The position numbers and the translations under genes are program-made. Positions 21,700 through 36,400 of a stretch of 64,000 nucleotides of DNA are shown here, piece by piece. Positions within the stretch are counted from its first letter, which is position 1. The number at the start of each line of letters is the position of its first letter. The notes under the pieces were generated by a model that was not told the DNA's origin, searched no databases, and saw only the letters and a program-made list of their open reading frames with translations. Source of the DNA: Neelides folsomi (taxonomy: Eukaryota; Arthropoda; Collembola; Neelipleona; Neelidae); assembly GCA_034687125.1 (NCBI GenBank), contig JAQGBZ010000078.1, positions 62,001-126,000 of the forward strand. The letters are read 5' to 3'.

Positions 21700-24600
21700 A
21701 TTTAATTCAAGAACCATCAATTCAATTCCAATAAAGATTCTTTGGCTCATAACCGGCAACACTTCCTAGCCCAGCGCTACTCTGTTTACCTTCCACTTCT
21801 TATTTCCTAAACAGTTTTCAAAAATTTTGTATTTTTCAAATTGGCAACATTTTTTGTACATTTTATACGCTATCAAACTGCAAAAAACTTTTCTCTCTGA
21901 AAAAGTAAAATATGAAATAAACATGATATAATGATTGGTTCCCCTTAATCTTTGAACTGTAAACTTGTTTATTTCTCATCATACATTTCAGAATAATGTT
22001 TTTTTCTAGCTTGAATGATATCTAAGCTTTGATATATTCCTTATCTCAAATAATCGAAGGAACACTTTACGAAACCTGAATTAATTCATTCATGAGGTGC
22101 GGTGGATTTAATAGAGTTCCGGAAAAGAAGGACTCAAAAAAGTTAACTCATTCTTAAAAGCTTTCTTGAAAATTGATCATAACGGACCAACCCGTCTCAT
22201 TTGGGCCGACAGGGAGCACCAGACAGGACTTGGTGGAAAAAGCTAGGAATTTCTTCAGCGTTTAATTAGCCAACTCCTGTCAATGCCCAAGTTGACAAAT
22301 CAAATTGATTTTGAGGACTGGAAATGAGGAAATGAATTTAATCAATTGATGTCGATTTGATCGAGAGCCAAATGATTGACTTCTTGTTCCAAAAATGTGT
22401 GTGTGTGTGACTGGAGAGGTCGGGAAGATTTCTCGACTGTGTCAATCAGAGGCGTCTCAATTAATGAGCGTGTTGTATCTGTGTGGTGTAAGGGTGAAGT
22501 GATTTCCTGCGGGGTCAACTGCTCCACTCCAGTTGAGGAGGGCAAAGGCAAGTTTTTACGCTCCGTCGAGAGTCACCAGATTATCATTTGCATTCCTCCA
22601 CCAGAGCGGGGAGAATCTTCAAAGGAGAAGGAGGAACAAGTAAAACAAGGAGTGATTGATTAGCCACTTCTCCCTCACTCGCAAGACCTGATCGCTTCAA
22701 CCCTCGCCGCAATTCCTAGGAATTAATCCCTTCAGCTCAAGCAGAAATTTAGATTAACAAAGAATGTGGGTTTATCTCCCTGTGCATTGGGGCTTAAAAG
22801 CTTCCAAACGACTTGATATACTCACCAGGTTCTATATAAGAACCTTATGATGTCCCAATGGAGATTTCATATCAACACAATAAAATCCTCATTAAAGCCC
22901 CGTCCAAGAACTTCACGGATTTCCAAAATACATATTCATGAATCGGGATTTATAAAAAGGCATTAATGATGAGCAAAACGCTGGATAATCTATTGTCTTA
23001 AGTTCCTCTAACATTAAGTAAATATTAGCTGAGATTGAATGAAATGACTTCTCGAGTTACCAATAGCCAAAGGAGTTGAATTTCTTTCCCTGGAATTCTC
23101 ACGGTGATTGGGAGGAGGAAGAGAATTAAAAGAGATTAGGAACATCTTCCCTTGATGGTCAGAGTGCACGGGATGTTACAACTATGCAAATCCTTCAGTG
23201 ATCATATAAACTAAAGAGATTAATAAAGGTGTATGAGGAATTTGGAAGGAATGCCGTCGGCTCAACTTGGCTGGGAGATGCGTGAGGGGAGGAATTGGCG
23301 ATTGTGCTTTATATCATCTTGTTGGTTATTTAAAAAAGGAAGGAGCGAACGGGTTCTTCGAGTTCCCCGAGATCATAATTGTATCAGACAAGTCGGAGGT
23401 GCGTTGGTTGGGTGGTTCCAACATGGTCCCTCGTCACAACACATCTTCGCTCACCAGATGCCCAGTTCGGACAGAAGCCACCTTCTCCCACTTTATTAAT
23501 TACAAGGAACGAGGTTCCACCGGCCCTTCCCAGACCCATGTATACTTTTAGTAATATATTAGATATATTAAATCTTCCAACTCTCCATCTTCATTCCATC
23601 CGCGTCCCACGTCAATCCCCAAATCCGTTTTTTCCTCTCTTTTGTAGGCTGCAATCTTCAACCGCTGCATCCTAATCATTATATCATGTATGATAATTTC
23701 TTCCACCAAACGTCTCATGTTTGCCTAGGATTATAAAAGCGTTGGAGGGGATTTGGGAGGTTCCAAAATTTCTTCGCTCGATTTCATATCAATCTGCATG
23801 AGTACATTGGGAAAGATTAAATCAAAAACATTATAAAATCAAGACAGGTCTGGGGAATATTCTTCAAGAACCAAGACGAATGAAGTTAAACATTCAAAAC
23901 TTTACGTGGACTATATTTAAGGCTATTTACACATTGAATTCACTACCTTAATAAATTACACCCTGCCTTCTTCAAAGGATAATGTAAATTACATCTTTAT
24001 AATCTTAAAAGATAAAAAAGGGAATTATTAGGTGAATTTCGTGAATGGAAGGTGTTGGAGTTATAATTTAATAAAATTCAACATTCTTTAAGGAAAATGA
24101 AGAATTCAATCTTTGTATCTTATGCATGTATTTATTTTCCGTCTTATTATGAAATTTATGTAATATAATACATTTGTAAATACATGACAAAATACAGACA
24201 TTGTACATTGTATGACAAAAAAGTAAATGTCATCTTTATTGTCATTTTTTATTCCTCACATAATGAATTCTCAATTTCATTTTCTTATTAGAAATGAATG
24301 TGATATTTAATTGTTTTTCATGTAAACTGATATTCAATTATTTTGTCATGTCATGAATTTCTTTATCTTAACTCACTTCAGTATTGTAGAACGTATACAA
24401 GTAAAGTAGGTAGTTATCAAAGTATTCTATTGTAGAACTTTTACGCATGTTCATTCTTTTTTATGGCAATGGATTTCTCAGGTGCATAAATCACATTTAT
24501 CAAATTATCAATTCAGATCTTTTATCTTGATAAAACAAGAGTTAGCATAAAGGTGATGATATACAAAAATTTATTTATGAGAGATTCCGACACTTGGAAA

Positions 24601-27378
24601 TTGTAAAACTCTGAATTTAACAACTCTGAGGTAAAATAATAAAAATTGGAGATACTGAGAACTTGGTTGGGAATCCGCTATGAAGGAATAAATATCAACA
24701 AATGAAGATTCCATTACTAAAAAGTTGCCCATATTGGACTTGTGGCCGCATAAGTAATCGATGAGTCTCTCAAGTAGGTGACTGAATGAAATGATGAAGC
24801 TTAAAAGGAATGTTTCCGAGTGAGTTTTTTTCTCTCTCGAATCTTCCCTCCATTTTATCCAAAAGCTGTCCGAGAATGGAAACGCCGAGAGATTCTCCAC
24901 AATGTGTCCATAAACTTCTCGGGCCTATTTCCGTGGGCTCGGAGAGGACCAAAAGGATTTATGAAGGAAGGTAGACGGGGATGAAGCGATTAGTCGCAAT
25001 TATGTCCTTTTGGGCCTTTGGTTTACAGGGAGGAATGCGTATGGAAGAGAGAGCAAGTCAAAAGGCGGTGGGATGGAAGGCTCCATTTTTCGTCTTCTTC
25101 TCTCCTGTGTGTGTTTGGACAGGGAGAAGAGGTTGAGGAGGTCCGAAGTTCAAAACTGCTTTTTCTGCTCCCAAGTGAACCAATTCGAGTCGGGAGGAAC
25201 GAGTTCCGATCCCTCCAGACATTCCTCCATCTCTGCTCTCAGGGAGTCAGGTGAAATAATGGCAAATGAGAGGGCTACGGTGATCACTCCGACCTCCTCT
25301 AGATATGCATTACCATTTATACATCATCGGACCGCCTATCCTACAAACTGCTGCGGTTCTCTCATTTTCTCAATGGGCTCATTGGCCTCATTCTCTCTTT
25401 TGTCTATTCCTCCTTCGTCGGCTGTCTGGCCTTTAACACTTGGAAAATGAAGAAATGGAGATTGGGCCTACACGCTTATGCCAATTTCCCTTTTTGCACA
25501 TTATACAATCTTCATGGCTTTATTAGGGTGGAATATTGGACGTTGCTCTCGAGAAATTCAATTCATTCCAAAGGATTCTCACACTTTTATAATGCCGACA
25601 CTTACCATAAAGCCAAAAGCCATTAAAGTAAATAATATTTGTTTATAATTTAACAATCTAGTCGAATGGATTAAACTTTAATAAATAAAATGTACTAGAT
25701 TTTTAGATTATATTATTAATAGGTAAGGTATAATGTAGATTCTCTGTGTATTATAATAATTGACGATTTATCAGAAAATAAACTAAAATAATAAATGTAA
25801 ATTAAAATATGACCGAAATAAAAGAATATTTAATTTGGATTTTTACGATTATTAATTAATTTATTAAATTAATATCGGCATCTTTCACTACTAGTCGCTA
25901 CAGGAAAGATTTGCATTCTTCTCGTTTCTGCATTGCAAACTTTTTTACATCCATTGATCGTTACACATGAATGTTAATGAACGACGAAGTTGATTCGAAG
26001 GTAGACATCCAATTACCTTTTCCAAAGGAGACAGTGCGTGGAACCTTAAGGTGTGTTTTTCTCCCAATTGGTCTCATAGAATCTCGGGGGGTGTTTGGAG
26101 CTTGGGAAGGCACCTGAGGTAGCTCGTGGAATTGGGTCTGTCTGAGGGTCGGGAAGGTGGCCCTTGGGTCTGGGGTGAGTGGACGAAGGGAGGTCGAAGA
26201 GGGAAGTTGGAGACTCGTCTAATGAGCACTTGGCTGGTGAGAAACCGGTTCTTCGGGTCATTCCATTCTCTCCCAACAACTCGCTCTCCTCTTACTCCTC
26301 TCATCTCTTCTCCGACAGAGACACTCGGCCTCCAGACTCCTCCGATACACTTCCACGATTCCTCCTCGTCATAAACAATTGAATTTAAAAATTCGGATTA
26401 ATTAGCTCCACTTCTCGTCCCACCTGTCTGCTCCCGCCAACTCATTCATCTTTCCCTTTTTACCACGGGAGTAAGTAAAGCTTTTCTCATACTTGGGGGG
26501 TTCAAACTCAGATTGCCCAGATTTGGACAGTTGAGAGAGGGGAAACGGAGAACAATTAAGTATAGGAAATCAGATGGAGAAGCCGGAGTTGAGAAATCCT
26601 CCCACGGTAGAGTTTTAATTGGGGGACCCCGAAGGTCAACGTTTTGAGGAACTTTTGAAGTTATAAGATAATTTCGCCCTTATTCCCACAAACCACTAAA
26701 TACCCAAACATTACACACACACAAACACACCATCCACACACGAGTCGTTTGAATTAACTCATAGGTGAAGAACCTGCCAGTGATTCATTTCAATTCATTA
26801 TTAAATGACTTCGGTCGGGTCTTGTTGGTTCATTCATCCAACTCTCTCCCTCAAGTGCGGAGGGAAGTTGTGAAGTTGGAAAAAGTCTTTTCCTTTCTCC
26901 GTCGGTCGCCTTAATGGAAGTCGAAATTTGGTAACTCCACCACCGTTGGCTGTACATTGTCAAAAGCCAATGGTTGTTGAGTTCCTCGTTCTCGACATTC
27001 TCCCTGCACGTTCAAGAGCCGTCTCGAAGGAGAAGATCAACTCGTCATGATAAACTTCCATAATAGAAGTTTCTCCAGTTTTTTTTCTACCCAGCCGCAT
27101 TTCGTCGTCATCCATCCTTCCACGTCAGGACTCATTATCCACTTACCATTTGACTCCCCCATTTCTCAAAACTTGTCTTTTGATTTAATTTTTAAATTGA
27201 AATGAACTCTATGTCCGACATGTGAAGAATTAAACACGTAAGTAATTCATTACCTCCAATCACTTCTTCATAAATTACAATAATGTATGACTTTAATCAA
27301 ATGACTTTGAGCTTTACAAATCCAAGAACGAGAACAATTAATAAAAAATACTAATACAATAACACATCAAGTTTTAAC
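21700..27378. other. Large intergenic region, partly GC-richer
   Basis: From about 22.1 kb the composition becomes richer in GC, with purine-rich ggagga and pyrimidine-rich ctcctc tracts and many chance frames of 60-150 codons on both strands (for example 25010-25450 plus). None has a convincing start, splice pair or domain. A gt run lies at 22396-22409 and an ac run at 26713-26740. The block may be regulatory for the flanking genes, which is inference only. Confidence 0.4.
26713..26740. repeat. AC-rich microsatellite
   Basis: An interrupted run of ac dinucleotides with caaacacac and catccacacac interruptions. Confidence 0.75.
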
Positions 27379-28781
27379 TCATAAAAAAGGTAAATGTGGA
27401 ATTAGGAAATCTCCCAGTTCTCCCAAAAGAGAGAATTCGTGTACAGGATGTCTGGTCCGAAGATCTGGATCAAATGGTGGGAGAATAGACGAAGGATTGG
27501 AACTCGACATGGAAGAAGTTGTTGGAATGGGCGTTGACGGAATCAGCATTTCAATTGTACTCGTTTCCTTCACTTCTGACACGACATTTGGACTCGCCGG
27601 AGAAACTTTTCTGAAGAAATTCTTAAATGGACGTTTCAACCCTTCATCTCCCTCCGGTTTCATCCCTCTATTTGAATTGAGGATGGGAAGCGGGACGAAG
27701 ATGATGTTCTCGGACACGTTTTGGTCTTGTGGAATGATTCGGACGAAGGTCACTTTCTCATCGTTACTAAAATTGGAGCTGTGGTTGAGTAATGAGTATT
27801 TCTCCTCCTCGGCCCCCACGGACGTCGTGTGACTCGCCGGCGAATCGGACGGCCTTCCCTATTAGAACCAACGAGTTGTTTAAACAGAGTTGAAGGAGCC
27901 GAAAGGTAATGGACCCCAAAATGACTAATTTGAGACTTCAACGATCCTCGTTTGCCATTCCTGTTCTTTTTTAACAACCAACTCCTTTAGCCGCAAATTG
28001 AGGGAAACAAACGATTTGATTTTCCCTTGCCAATTCCTTTTACCTTTTTTCACGCCTTGAACGGAGTTCATTGTTGGGAGCCATTTATTCCCCACTGTTA
28101 TTCTCCGTACAATCAACCTCTCCGCCCACTCCCGTTCGCATATGCGAACCTTCTATGTCGCTCCTTAATAACTCAATTCCTTTCTTCGGATTATCATATA
28201 AGGGAGATCCAGTAGCCTGTTTTCTAATTTACAAATTACTATTACATGCCTCATTTTTAAAAGTCGATTCATTTACATAATAAATGAATTGGTTGCACAA
28301 GAGGAACTAAATACGGGATTTTGTAATTCTTTTCAAACCTCTCATGTTTCACAATCTAATTGTTCAACAATAGAGCCAATACACAAGTCTTAATATAAGA
28401 CCACTCCCTAAGTCCCTAAGTATGCTACTGTGTATATGGATATAGCGTTTGTAATACCCAAATGTAAATACGGTTGATTTAAATTGTATCAGTAGTAGTT
28501 TATCAATTGGCATAATCGAGGAATTTTGGTACGGATTTATATAAAAATCAATAGGTTTCTCAATAAATCAAAAAATTGGTTGGATTATCAATCTGAATGA
28601 TTTGGATTATTTGGATTATAAATCTGGGCTGTATGTAAAACTAATGGAATTGGATGGAGATATAAAGAGAGGATCCTTAAGTTTAGAATGAGAGGGCGAT
28701 GAGAGATAGGGAAAATGAGGTGAAGTGACTCACGGCGAAGACGGCGGGGAGTAGCAAGACGAACATGATTTTTAAATCCAT
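27379..28781 (-). CDS. Unrecognised secreted protein, two exons
   Basis: Exon 1 (28734-28781) encodes exactly a signal peptide, MDLKIMFVLLLPAVFA, in good start context (gccATGg), and ends at a strong GTGAGT donor. Exon 2 (27379-27858) follows a TTCTAATAG acceptor in phase 0 and runs 159 codons, for 175 residues in all. The mature chain begins GRPSDSPASHTTSV, has a moderately hydrophobic core (KVTFVRIIPQDQNV, NIIFVPLPIL), a basic stretch LKRPFKNFFRKVSP that includes a KR pair, then a Ser/Thr/Pro-rich segment. It has no cysteine in the mature part and no transmembrane helix. I do not recognise the family. A secreted matrix protein or a precursor processed at basic sites would both fit. An additional exon inside the 875-base intron cannot be excluded. 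Confidence 0.65.
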
Positions 28782-31700
28782 GGCAAAGGCGGGATCCGTT
28801 GAGACTCCAAGTTTTTCTCTCTTGATCCAACGATCGAGAGAGTCTCGAGATTGATGAATATTTTGGCGCAGAGAGGGGAACGAGGAGATCGGAGGAAGGT
28901 CGTTGGAAGGCAAGGAATCCAACTTCTGTTTTCTTATCGTCCTTCCTCGCCCCAAGCACCCTTTTCCACCTCCTCACTCTTACCGCCAATCCTCCTCTTA
29001 GTCCTCTTGGACACTTATTTGAGAACGGCGACAGGAGGATGAATGGAGGGGGAGCACTTAGCTAATGGAGCTCCGACTCTTTCGACCGCACCTGCCCTCA
29101 TTCCTTTCCTTATCCTCCTCCACTTTCCACGAACTCCCTCCCTCACCTTCAGAAGGCAATCGATTCAAAGTCAATGTCAAGTGACCCACCCAATCCCTCT
29201 CACTTACATTGACTTACCTTCCCATCGCCAATAAACCTTTTATGCTTCAACGGCTAACATTTTTTATCCTTTTCCTCTTTAAAAACAATAATACTCTCTA
29301 ATATGCTACGCCCAAATATTATTGGAAATTTCCTCTTTCCATTCACTAGAATACCAAAGTATCTTTAGTACGAGTATATAAATATGTTAATAGGCTTGGA
29401 ATACAGTTCATAGAATTGATACATCCAGGTAGGTTTAAATGCTCGAAATGGAAATGATTTAGGTTGAGAATAAGTTGGATATATAGAAGATTTAATGGTT
29501 TTAAGCCATATGTCTACGCATTGTAAAGTCATAAAAAGAGAAACGAATTGGATTTAAAAATTGTTGGAATTTCTCAAGAAGCTCCCAGGAGGTTTATTGT
29601 CAAAATGGTATTTATTTTTCCTGTAACTAATGAGGACAGAAAAGGTAGAGGCGGAAGGAGGGTGTTGGTGGAAGGTCGAAAAGGCCGTTCGCATCAAGAG
29701 ATATTTGTGGGCTGGGGAGAATGTGAGTAATTTGGGATGGCGGGTTTGGCATGGATGGCCCGGGCTTCTGACGGGTTTCGAGTCCAGCCACACACTGCCC
29801 CTTCAATGCCAACTGGATTCTTCAAGGCTGATTTTTATTCTCCTGTAAATGGATGGGAGGAAACTTGATTCCTCACCCGCACTCACATCACTTACTCCTC
29901 CTAATAACAAGATACGGGGAGCGAAAAACTTGCATTTTCGACTCTGCTTAACATGCACCACCTGTCCCTCCTTTTTTATCCACGCAAGCGACCCTCTTTC
30001 TCCCAAAGCATGTGAAGGAACTCCTTCGAATCTTTCCATCTTCCATTTCTTCTCCAACCTCTCCAGCCCGAATGATCCAAAAAGACGACAATTCGTAGAC
30101 TCACCCAGCCTCGCTTTTATAGCATTTGTCAGCGGACACTTGATGAGATCTAAAGAGAGTTATGTGGTTGGTTCACGTGTTGAGAAAACGGCTTTGGAGG
30201 CTTTTTTGGCTCGCATCCCAAAATACATGGACATTTCCACACATCAATGTTAATCCACCAACAAGTGTTGGACTTTGGGACACACTCGACCACTACCAAA
30301 CAACATTGGTTTAAATTACATTTAAATAAAATCCTCATCTTAATTCTAACATAATTGCTTAGTCTTACATTTCCTATTTTAATCTTTTAATCTCCCCATC
30401 GATAATTTGATATCATTCTTGGATTTTATAGTTCCAAGAATTGTATAAAAATATTGAGCAAATTGGTAGACTAAATTAGGTATTTACTTCATTTCCAAGT
30501 CCAGTGGCCTGTTGACGTCAAGAGGTGATTGAAAAATACATGGGAGTGTTTTTAGACATCTTTGGATGTTTCGAGAATCTCATCTCATACTGCCAACTGC
30601 CAAGGACAAAAGTCTCTTAAAGAACAAAGGAAAGAATGTAAGGATGGAAGACAATGAAATGAAAACTCGCTTGGACACCACAAGCCGCTCGTCGCAAAAA
30701 CTTGAATGCTCTCCTCCTCACCTCAATCCCCTTAATACGTCTGAAGCTCATCTCTCCTCAACAGTCAGAGGATCATCAGTGTTCATCATATATGTATTTA
30801 TTTTATATATTCACATGTATGGCTGGGAAACAATGTCTTATCTCTTCTTCCTTTACCAATGAACTTCCCAAGATCCTAAACTGCTAATTATATACGGCTT
30901 TCTGCACTCGCAGATCTTCCCTCTTTGTACGCAAATCTCCAGGAGAGAAACGCAGAGATGAAAAGTGCGATTGGGGGGACAAGGAAAGCTGTGGAAGTCA
31001 AGTCAAGTTTGGATTATCAGAAGATGAAGAAAGAGATAATTAAAAAGAGATTCAATTTGAAGACTTGAATACTTATATGAGATAAAAAACAAGTGATAAA
31101 TAAAAAGAGTGGTTTTTGCCATTGCAAAGTCCAACTTAAATATGTTTGAAGCTTAATTGAAATGGAAGACAAACGACTGTAATCATTATTACTTTTATTT
31201 CTTCTAATTGAGTTCTGGTTGTCATTTGGTTTTTTCGGCTTAAACATTTATTTAATTCATCAATTCCACATACGTATATTTATTTCGAGTTTCTACTGTA
31301 TTATAGCTATACATCGAGAAACCTTGTTTTGAAGTCTCTTTTTAATTGCTATATAATACACGAAAAATCACGAGACTCTGTCAGATAAGGATAAATTATT
31401 ATAATTATTTAGTCGATAGGAAGCGTTAGATTAAATACAACACGTCGACTCGCAGTACAACAAATCCTAATTTTTTTTATTATTATCAACCACATATAGT
31501 TACCTCATGTTTCACACTAGAATCTTTTTTCTACACTCGAATGTTCAAAAATTATAATTACACATATTTATGAGAAATGTAGCAGAGGTGTAGAAACAAC
31601 AAACAACAGCCAACTTGCATCCAATAATAAATATTAGTGCAGTACGAATACATTTCTCACATTGTGCTCAAAGTGCATGTTACAATTTTGGAGTAAATTA

Positions 31701-33451
31701 TTATACACTTATTAGCTCCACCACTAATTACATTCAAAGGTCAATGGTATGTGCAGATGTTGAGTCAAATAATTAAGTGCTTCCGCTACAATGATAAACT
31801 TTCAACGACTCATCTTATTCTTATTTAAGTCAAGTCCACAAAATTTACACCAAAAAATTCATATTAATGTTAAGTACATTGTATGCCTTTGGTCTTAACC
31901 CGCTGAATTTATAACATTTATTAATGATTACATTTAGTTAGTACGTCATTACACGATTTTAACAAGTTTATATTTTTATGTACCATACATAATAAATATG
32001 TATCATATACTTACATACACATGAGCTGTGTACGAGAGAATAGGGAAATACCTAAGCAAGACAATCTATCTTTTAAATGTAAATACATTAAATACTTGTT
32101 ATTGTTGTTAAACATATACCTTGATCAATCCATCAAGAATTGCGCAGCTAAAAGTCGAAGTCATTTAGCGTTAATGAGACCCAATCTTATTATTAATTTA
32201 CAATTAAACATCATTAAAATTTACAGGATAACATTTAATTCATACGGTTTGTTAATCGTCTATTTATTTAAAATTACCTTTTTGTATTGGCATTACTGTA
32301 TAACATAAGAGTATACTGTCACTATTTGAAAATCATCGTAAAAGTGTTAAAAATAATGATGAAAAATAATGTTAAAAATAATGATGTGGTGATAATTAAA
32401 TATACGTAATTGAGGATGAAAGCTAGATAATTTGAGAAGACGAGAATTGGTTTTGTTTTATAAAATATGATATGTCAATTCAATCTTACTTGAAACAGAT
32501 TATTTTATCTTATTGAGTCTTATTCAATAATGATTATAGATTACATTCGAGGTTAGTTCTTCTATGAGGAAAATTGTGAGTCAAATTAATTAAAGTGTTA
32601 ATAAATATGTAAAACATCGGTTAAAACTATAGTCAAACATTGTTAAACTTCAATTTAGTTAAAATACCATTAAAATGTATAATAAAATTCAAAATTCACC
32701 AATACGTACATACGTACCAGCTACTTATCTATTAAAATAATTGTAATGTCTGAATAATATGGAAATGTCTAAAGAATGTGAACGAACATTTCATTTAAAT
32801 TGAATTTTATATAAATAATATTATGTATTTGTGACCGATAAGACCAATTAGATCTAAATGTTCGTTCAAGTATGTAATCTTTTCGATCAGCTGAATATTT
32901 ATTAAACTTACTTAAACGAAACTGGCAAACAAATCAATTAAAATAACTAAATTTGAGTGAACATATTGATAAGGCCCAGAGTACAAATATCGAACGAATG
33001 CGAATGGGCAATGATTAAAAATAATACATTTTAGAGTTGTTTCGTATCACACGAAAATTAATTGTGAATCGTTTTATCTTTATCTAGTTATATCTAATTG
33101 TAAAATTTAAAAAAATAATTAATGTTTTATTAACTCATTATATGAAAGGCAGTTAAATTTGACTCAAAAAATGTAATACATAATGATTTCCTACCTTACA
33201 TTACTTCTTATAAAATAAAAGATTTGATGCTAAAATATCTAGAAAATATTCTCAAATTTCAAAATTTTTCCTTTGCTGCTTTGAACATAATTTCAAAAAT
33301 ACGATTATTAACTTATCTTGAAAAAAATTTAATCTCCCGTTCCTTAAAAACAATTAATGTGATGTAAATACATATTTATTTACTAATATTACCATACTCT
33401 ATTGTAATATTAGGCAACACTAAAGTAGTCCATTCTACATTTTGTAGCATT
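28782..33451. other. Intergenic between secreted-protein gene and SPT20
   Basis: The first 2 kb remain GC-richer with chance frames (for example 29849-30253 plus) and no recognisable product. From about 31 kb the DNA is an AT-rich desert. A 16-base sequence gttaaaaataatgatg occurs twice at 32345-32386 with a 26-base period. No RNA gene is recognisable. Confidence 0.45.
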
Positions 33452-36400
33452 CTACCTGGAATTACCAGGGCCGTTTGAATTCGGACTCTGCTTCCCAGCA
33501 GGTCCAATGCGAATTCCAGGTTGTGCATTTCCAACCGTCGTCTTCGGCCCAACAATATTGAGTAAATTAATTAATTGTTGAGGTTGGCCAGAATACGCTG
33601 GTGGTGCTTGGAGCCTATGTCCAGGAGCTCTCATCGCTGGTGGTGACCCAGGCGGAGGAGCTGGAGCTATTTGTCTATAAACAGTAGCTCTGCTTATTTG
33701 AGGATGTTGCTGTTGTGGCTGAGTTAGCGTGGCAGCAAGCACTGGATGTTCAAGCACAACATTTGGAGTCGCAGTAGCAATGGGATTGAGTCCTGATCTC
33801 ATCTGTCCCTGACGACCTTGTTGGCCACTCAATGAGGCTGCGAGGCGATCAAGTAAATTTCCATATCCCCCTCCATCAGAAAGTAGAGAGAGCGAAGGCT
33901 GACGATCGGCGGAAGGAGTTCCTGCCAATAAAGCCGAGAGCCGTGGGGTGGCAGACGTTGACGTGGCAGAAGACATTGACATGACGTTCGAGGCCGAAGA
34001 GACAACGACAAGGGGAGATGACAAGAGATCATTTAAACTCACAACATTCTTCGTTGGAGAAGTGGAAGGCTCAATTTTAATTTTTGTTTCCGTCTCCACT
34101 TTTGGCCTGAATGTCAATTGTGCGTTAGAGTTGTTTGGAGATCGATACGCTTCGTTGAATGTATTTAAAAATGTTTCCTCTGACATCACTTGTTGATGAC
34201 CAACTTCATCTTGAGGAATTTGGACATGTGAGTGCCCTTGGGTTTGAGTGAATACAAGTCCTTCTTGATTTCCAGATGCACTTGCTCCACTCAAGTTCAA
34301 ATTTAAGTTCAGTTTTAAGTTCAGATTCAGTCCATCAAGGTTCTGTTGATTAGTCTATCATACAAAAAATACGATTTAATTATTAATTTAATTATGATGT
34401 TTTTTTTCGTTTGCTATTATATTAAAATTATAATATATTTACCTGGGGAGTTGAGAGAAGCGTGTTGAGGTCAGGGACGGAAATATCTTCAGTGACTGTA
34501 TGTTCAATTGGTTGAGTGTTGTCTGGAGGTTTTGGTCCTCCAATGAGTATTTGCCCAGGCGGACTGACGAGATTAACAGGGGCTAGAAAGAATTTTAAAA
34601 ATCGTTAAAATCGCCATCAAGATGATCAAGATTATAGTAAATAATTAAAAAATGTTTAATTTACGAGATCCGAGGAATACGTGACGTGGAGCAGGATTGA
34701 CTCGAAGAATATTTACAGTCGATGTTGGGAGACCCGAAAGATACAATCGGCCATCTGCAAGGACTGGGTGTCCGCTTTGGTCTATTGTATTGATTTTACT
34801 AAAAGAATAAAATTTTATAAATGGTTAATTATTTAAGTTAGAAATGGAAATAAAATAATTGAGTGATTTTCTTGTGCGATGAAGTCTATGAATATATCTT
34901 TAATCAATTTTATTTTAAAAATTCATCGATATAAAATAATAGTAAACAATGACTATGGTATATATATATGTATATATATTGTATATAATTGACATACGGG
35001 CTAGTTGAATTTGTAGGAATTCCTGATATGGTCATTCCCGTTGGATATCCAATATTCATATTCGGTGGAGACGAAGGAATAATCCTCTCAAGCCCAAGAG
35101 CATTCAAATTCAGCGACATCCCGCTTTGTGGCATTGAATTCGCTGAAGAAGTGATCATGATCAGTTGTTGTTGACCATATCCAGGGCTCAATCCAAGAGT
35201 TTGAACATTTTGAATATTTTGTTGTTGAGGAGGAATGACGTTCACCATTGCGACTCCTTTTGAGGTTTGGGTGGGAACTCCCATTCCTACAGGTTTCTGC
35301 TGTGGTTGAGGTTGAATTGCCATTGTAAGTGGTTTCTGCACTTGTTGAGGTTGCGGTTGAATTGCCATTGCCATTGGCTTTTGCTGGTTCGTCGTTGGGA
35401 GCCCGGTGAGCAAAAGCGTCGCAAGAGTCGGTTGTTTATATCGCATCGGTTGTCCCTGAGCTACGCTGACTCCAGGATTTCTCAGTCCCGATATTTGTGC
35501 TACTCCACGCGGCTAAAATAAAACGTCGATTGAAAATTATACTTTAAATGTAATTTTAAATTAGATATTCATACAAATTCATATAAAAATATTTAGTAAT
35601 AGCCTCTATTGCGAAATTTTAATTCATTACCTGCATATGATTAACACGCTCCCAATGAGGACCAGGTCGTTCCACGGGAATGCGAGCAACGGCTGGAGTT
35701 TGCGGTCTCGTTAGGGTTTCCTTGACTGGACTCACTTTAACGTTGACTGTAACTTGAGGATTTGGAGGTGAAGGAAGCGGGTCGGGTGCAGGTCTCGGCT
35801 GAGGATGAACAATTTGTACAGGAGGTTGAGCCGGCGGTTCCTCTCGTCTTGGCCCGTTTGAAAAGAGAACAATCGGCTCTTGTCCTTCTTTAAAATAAGT
35901 GATTTTACAAGGTCTGCGTCCATCTTCGGTAAAAATGTCAGAGAATTGTTTGACGTAGAGTGCGACCATTTTAGCTGATCCGAGTTCAAAGCTACATTTG
36001 GTGCTTTGTTGGAGAACAGGAGGTGATTTTAAAGTCTCAAAGAAAACTCCATTCATGGAATGCGAGGGTTTCCCGCCGTAGCCACCCATTCCGCCCAAGA
36101 GAGAATTTGCAATTGAATGAACGTGACGAGATGGTGGAGATGGTGGAAGCGGATAATTCCCATCTGAGGCTTCCATTTCCAATTCTCCGTGAAACCAATC
36201 ATGATCGCTCCGTTGAAAAATGATTAATTTGGTTGTATGAGGTTTTCTTCTTCGTTCTGTTTCCAATGCATATTCTTCCACTTTCTTCAGTGGGCCGTCG
36301 TGAACGAGAGGGCGAATGCCACATTGGGGAGATGGTGGTGGAATCAACTTCAAAATATCGTCGAGATTGGAGGGAGGCTCCAACGGAGGAAAATATCTAC

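Noticed and set aside
25010-25450. 146-codon plus-strand frame
   Set aside because: It lies in a GC-richer tract where both strands carry long frames; composition is low-information and no motif is seen.
29849-30253. 134-codon plus-strand frame
   Set aside because: Ser/Pro/Phe-rich reading of pyrimidine tracts; no recognisable product, and overlapping frames exist on the other strand.
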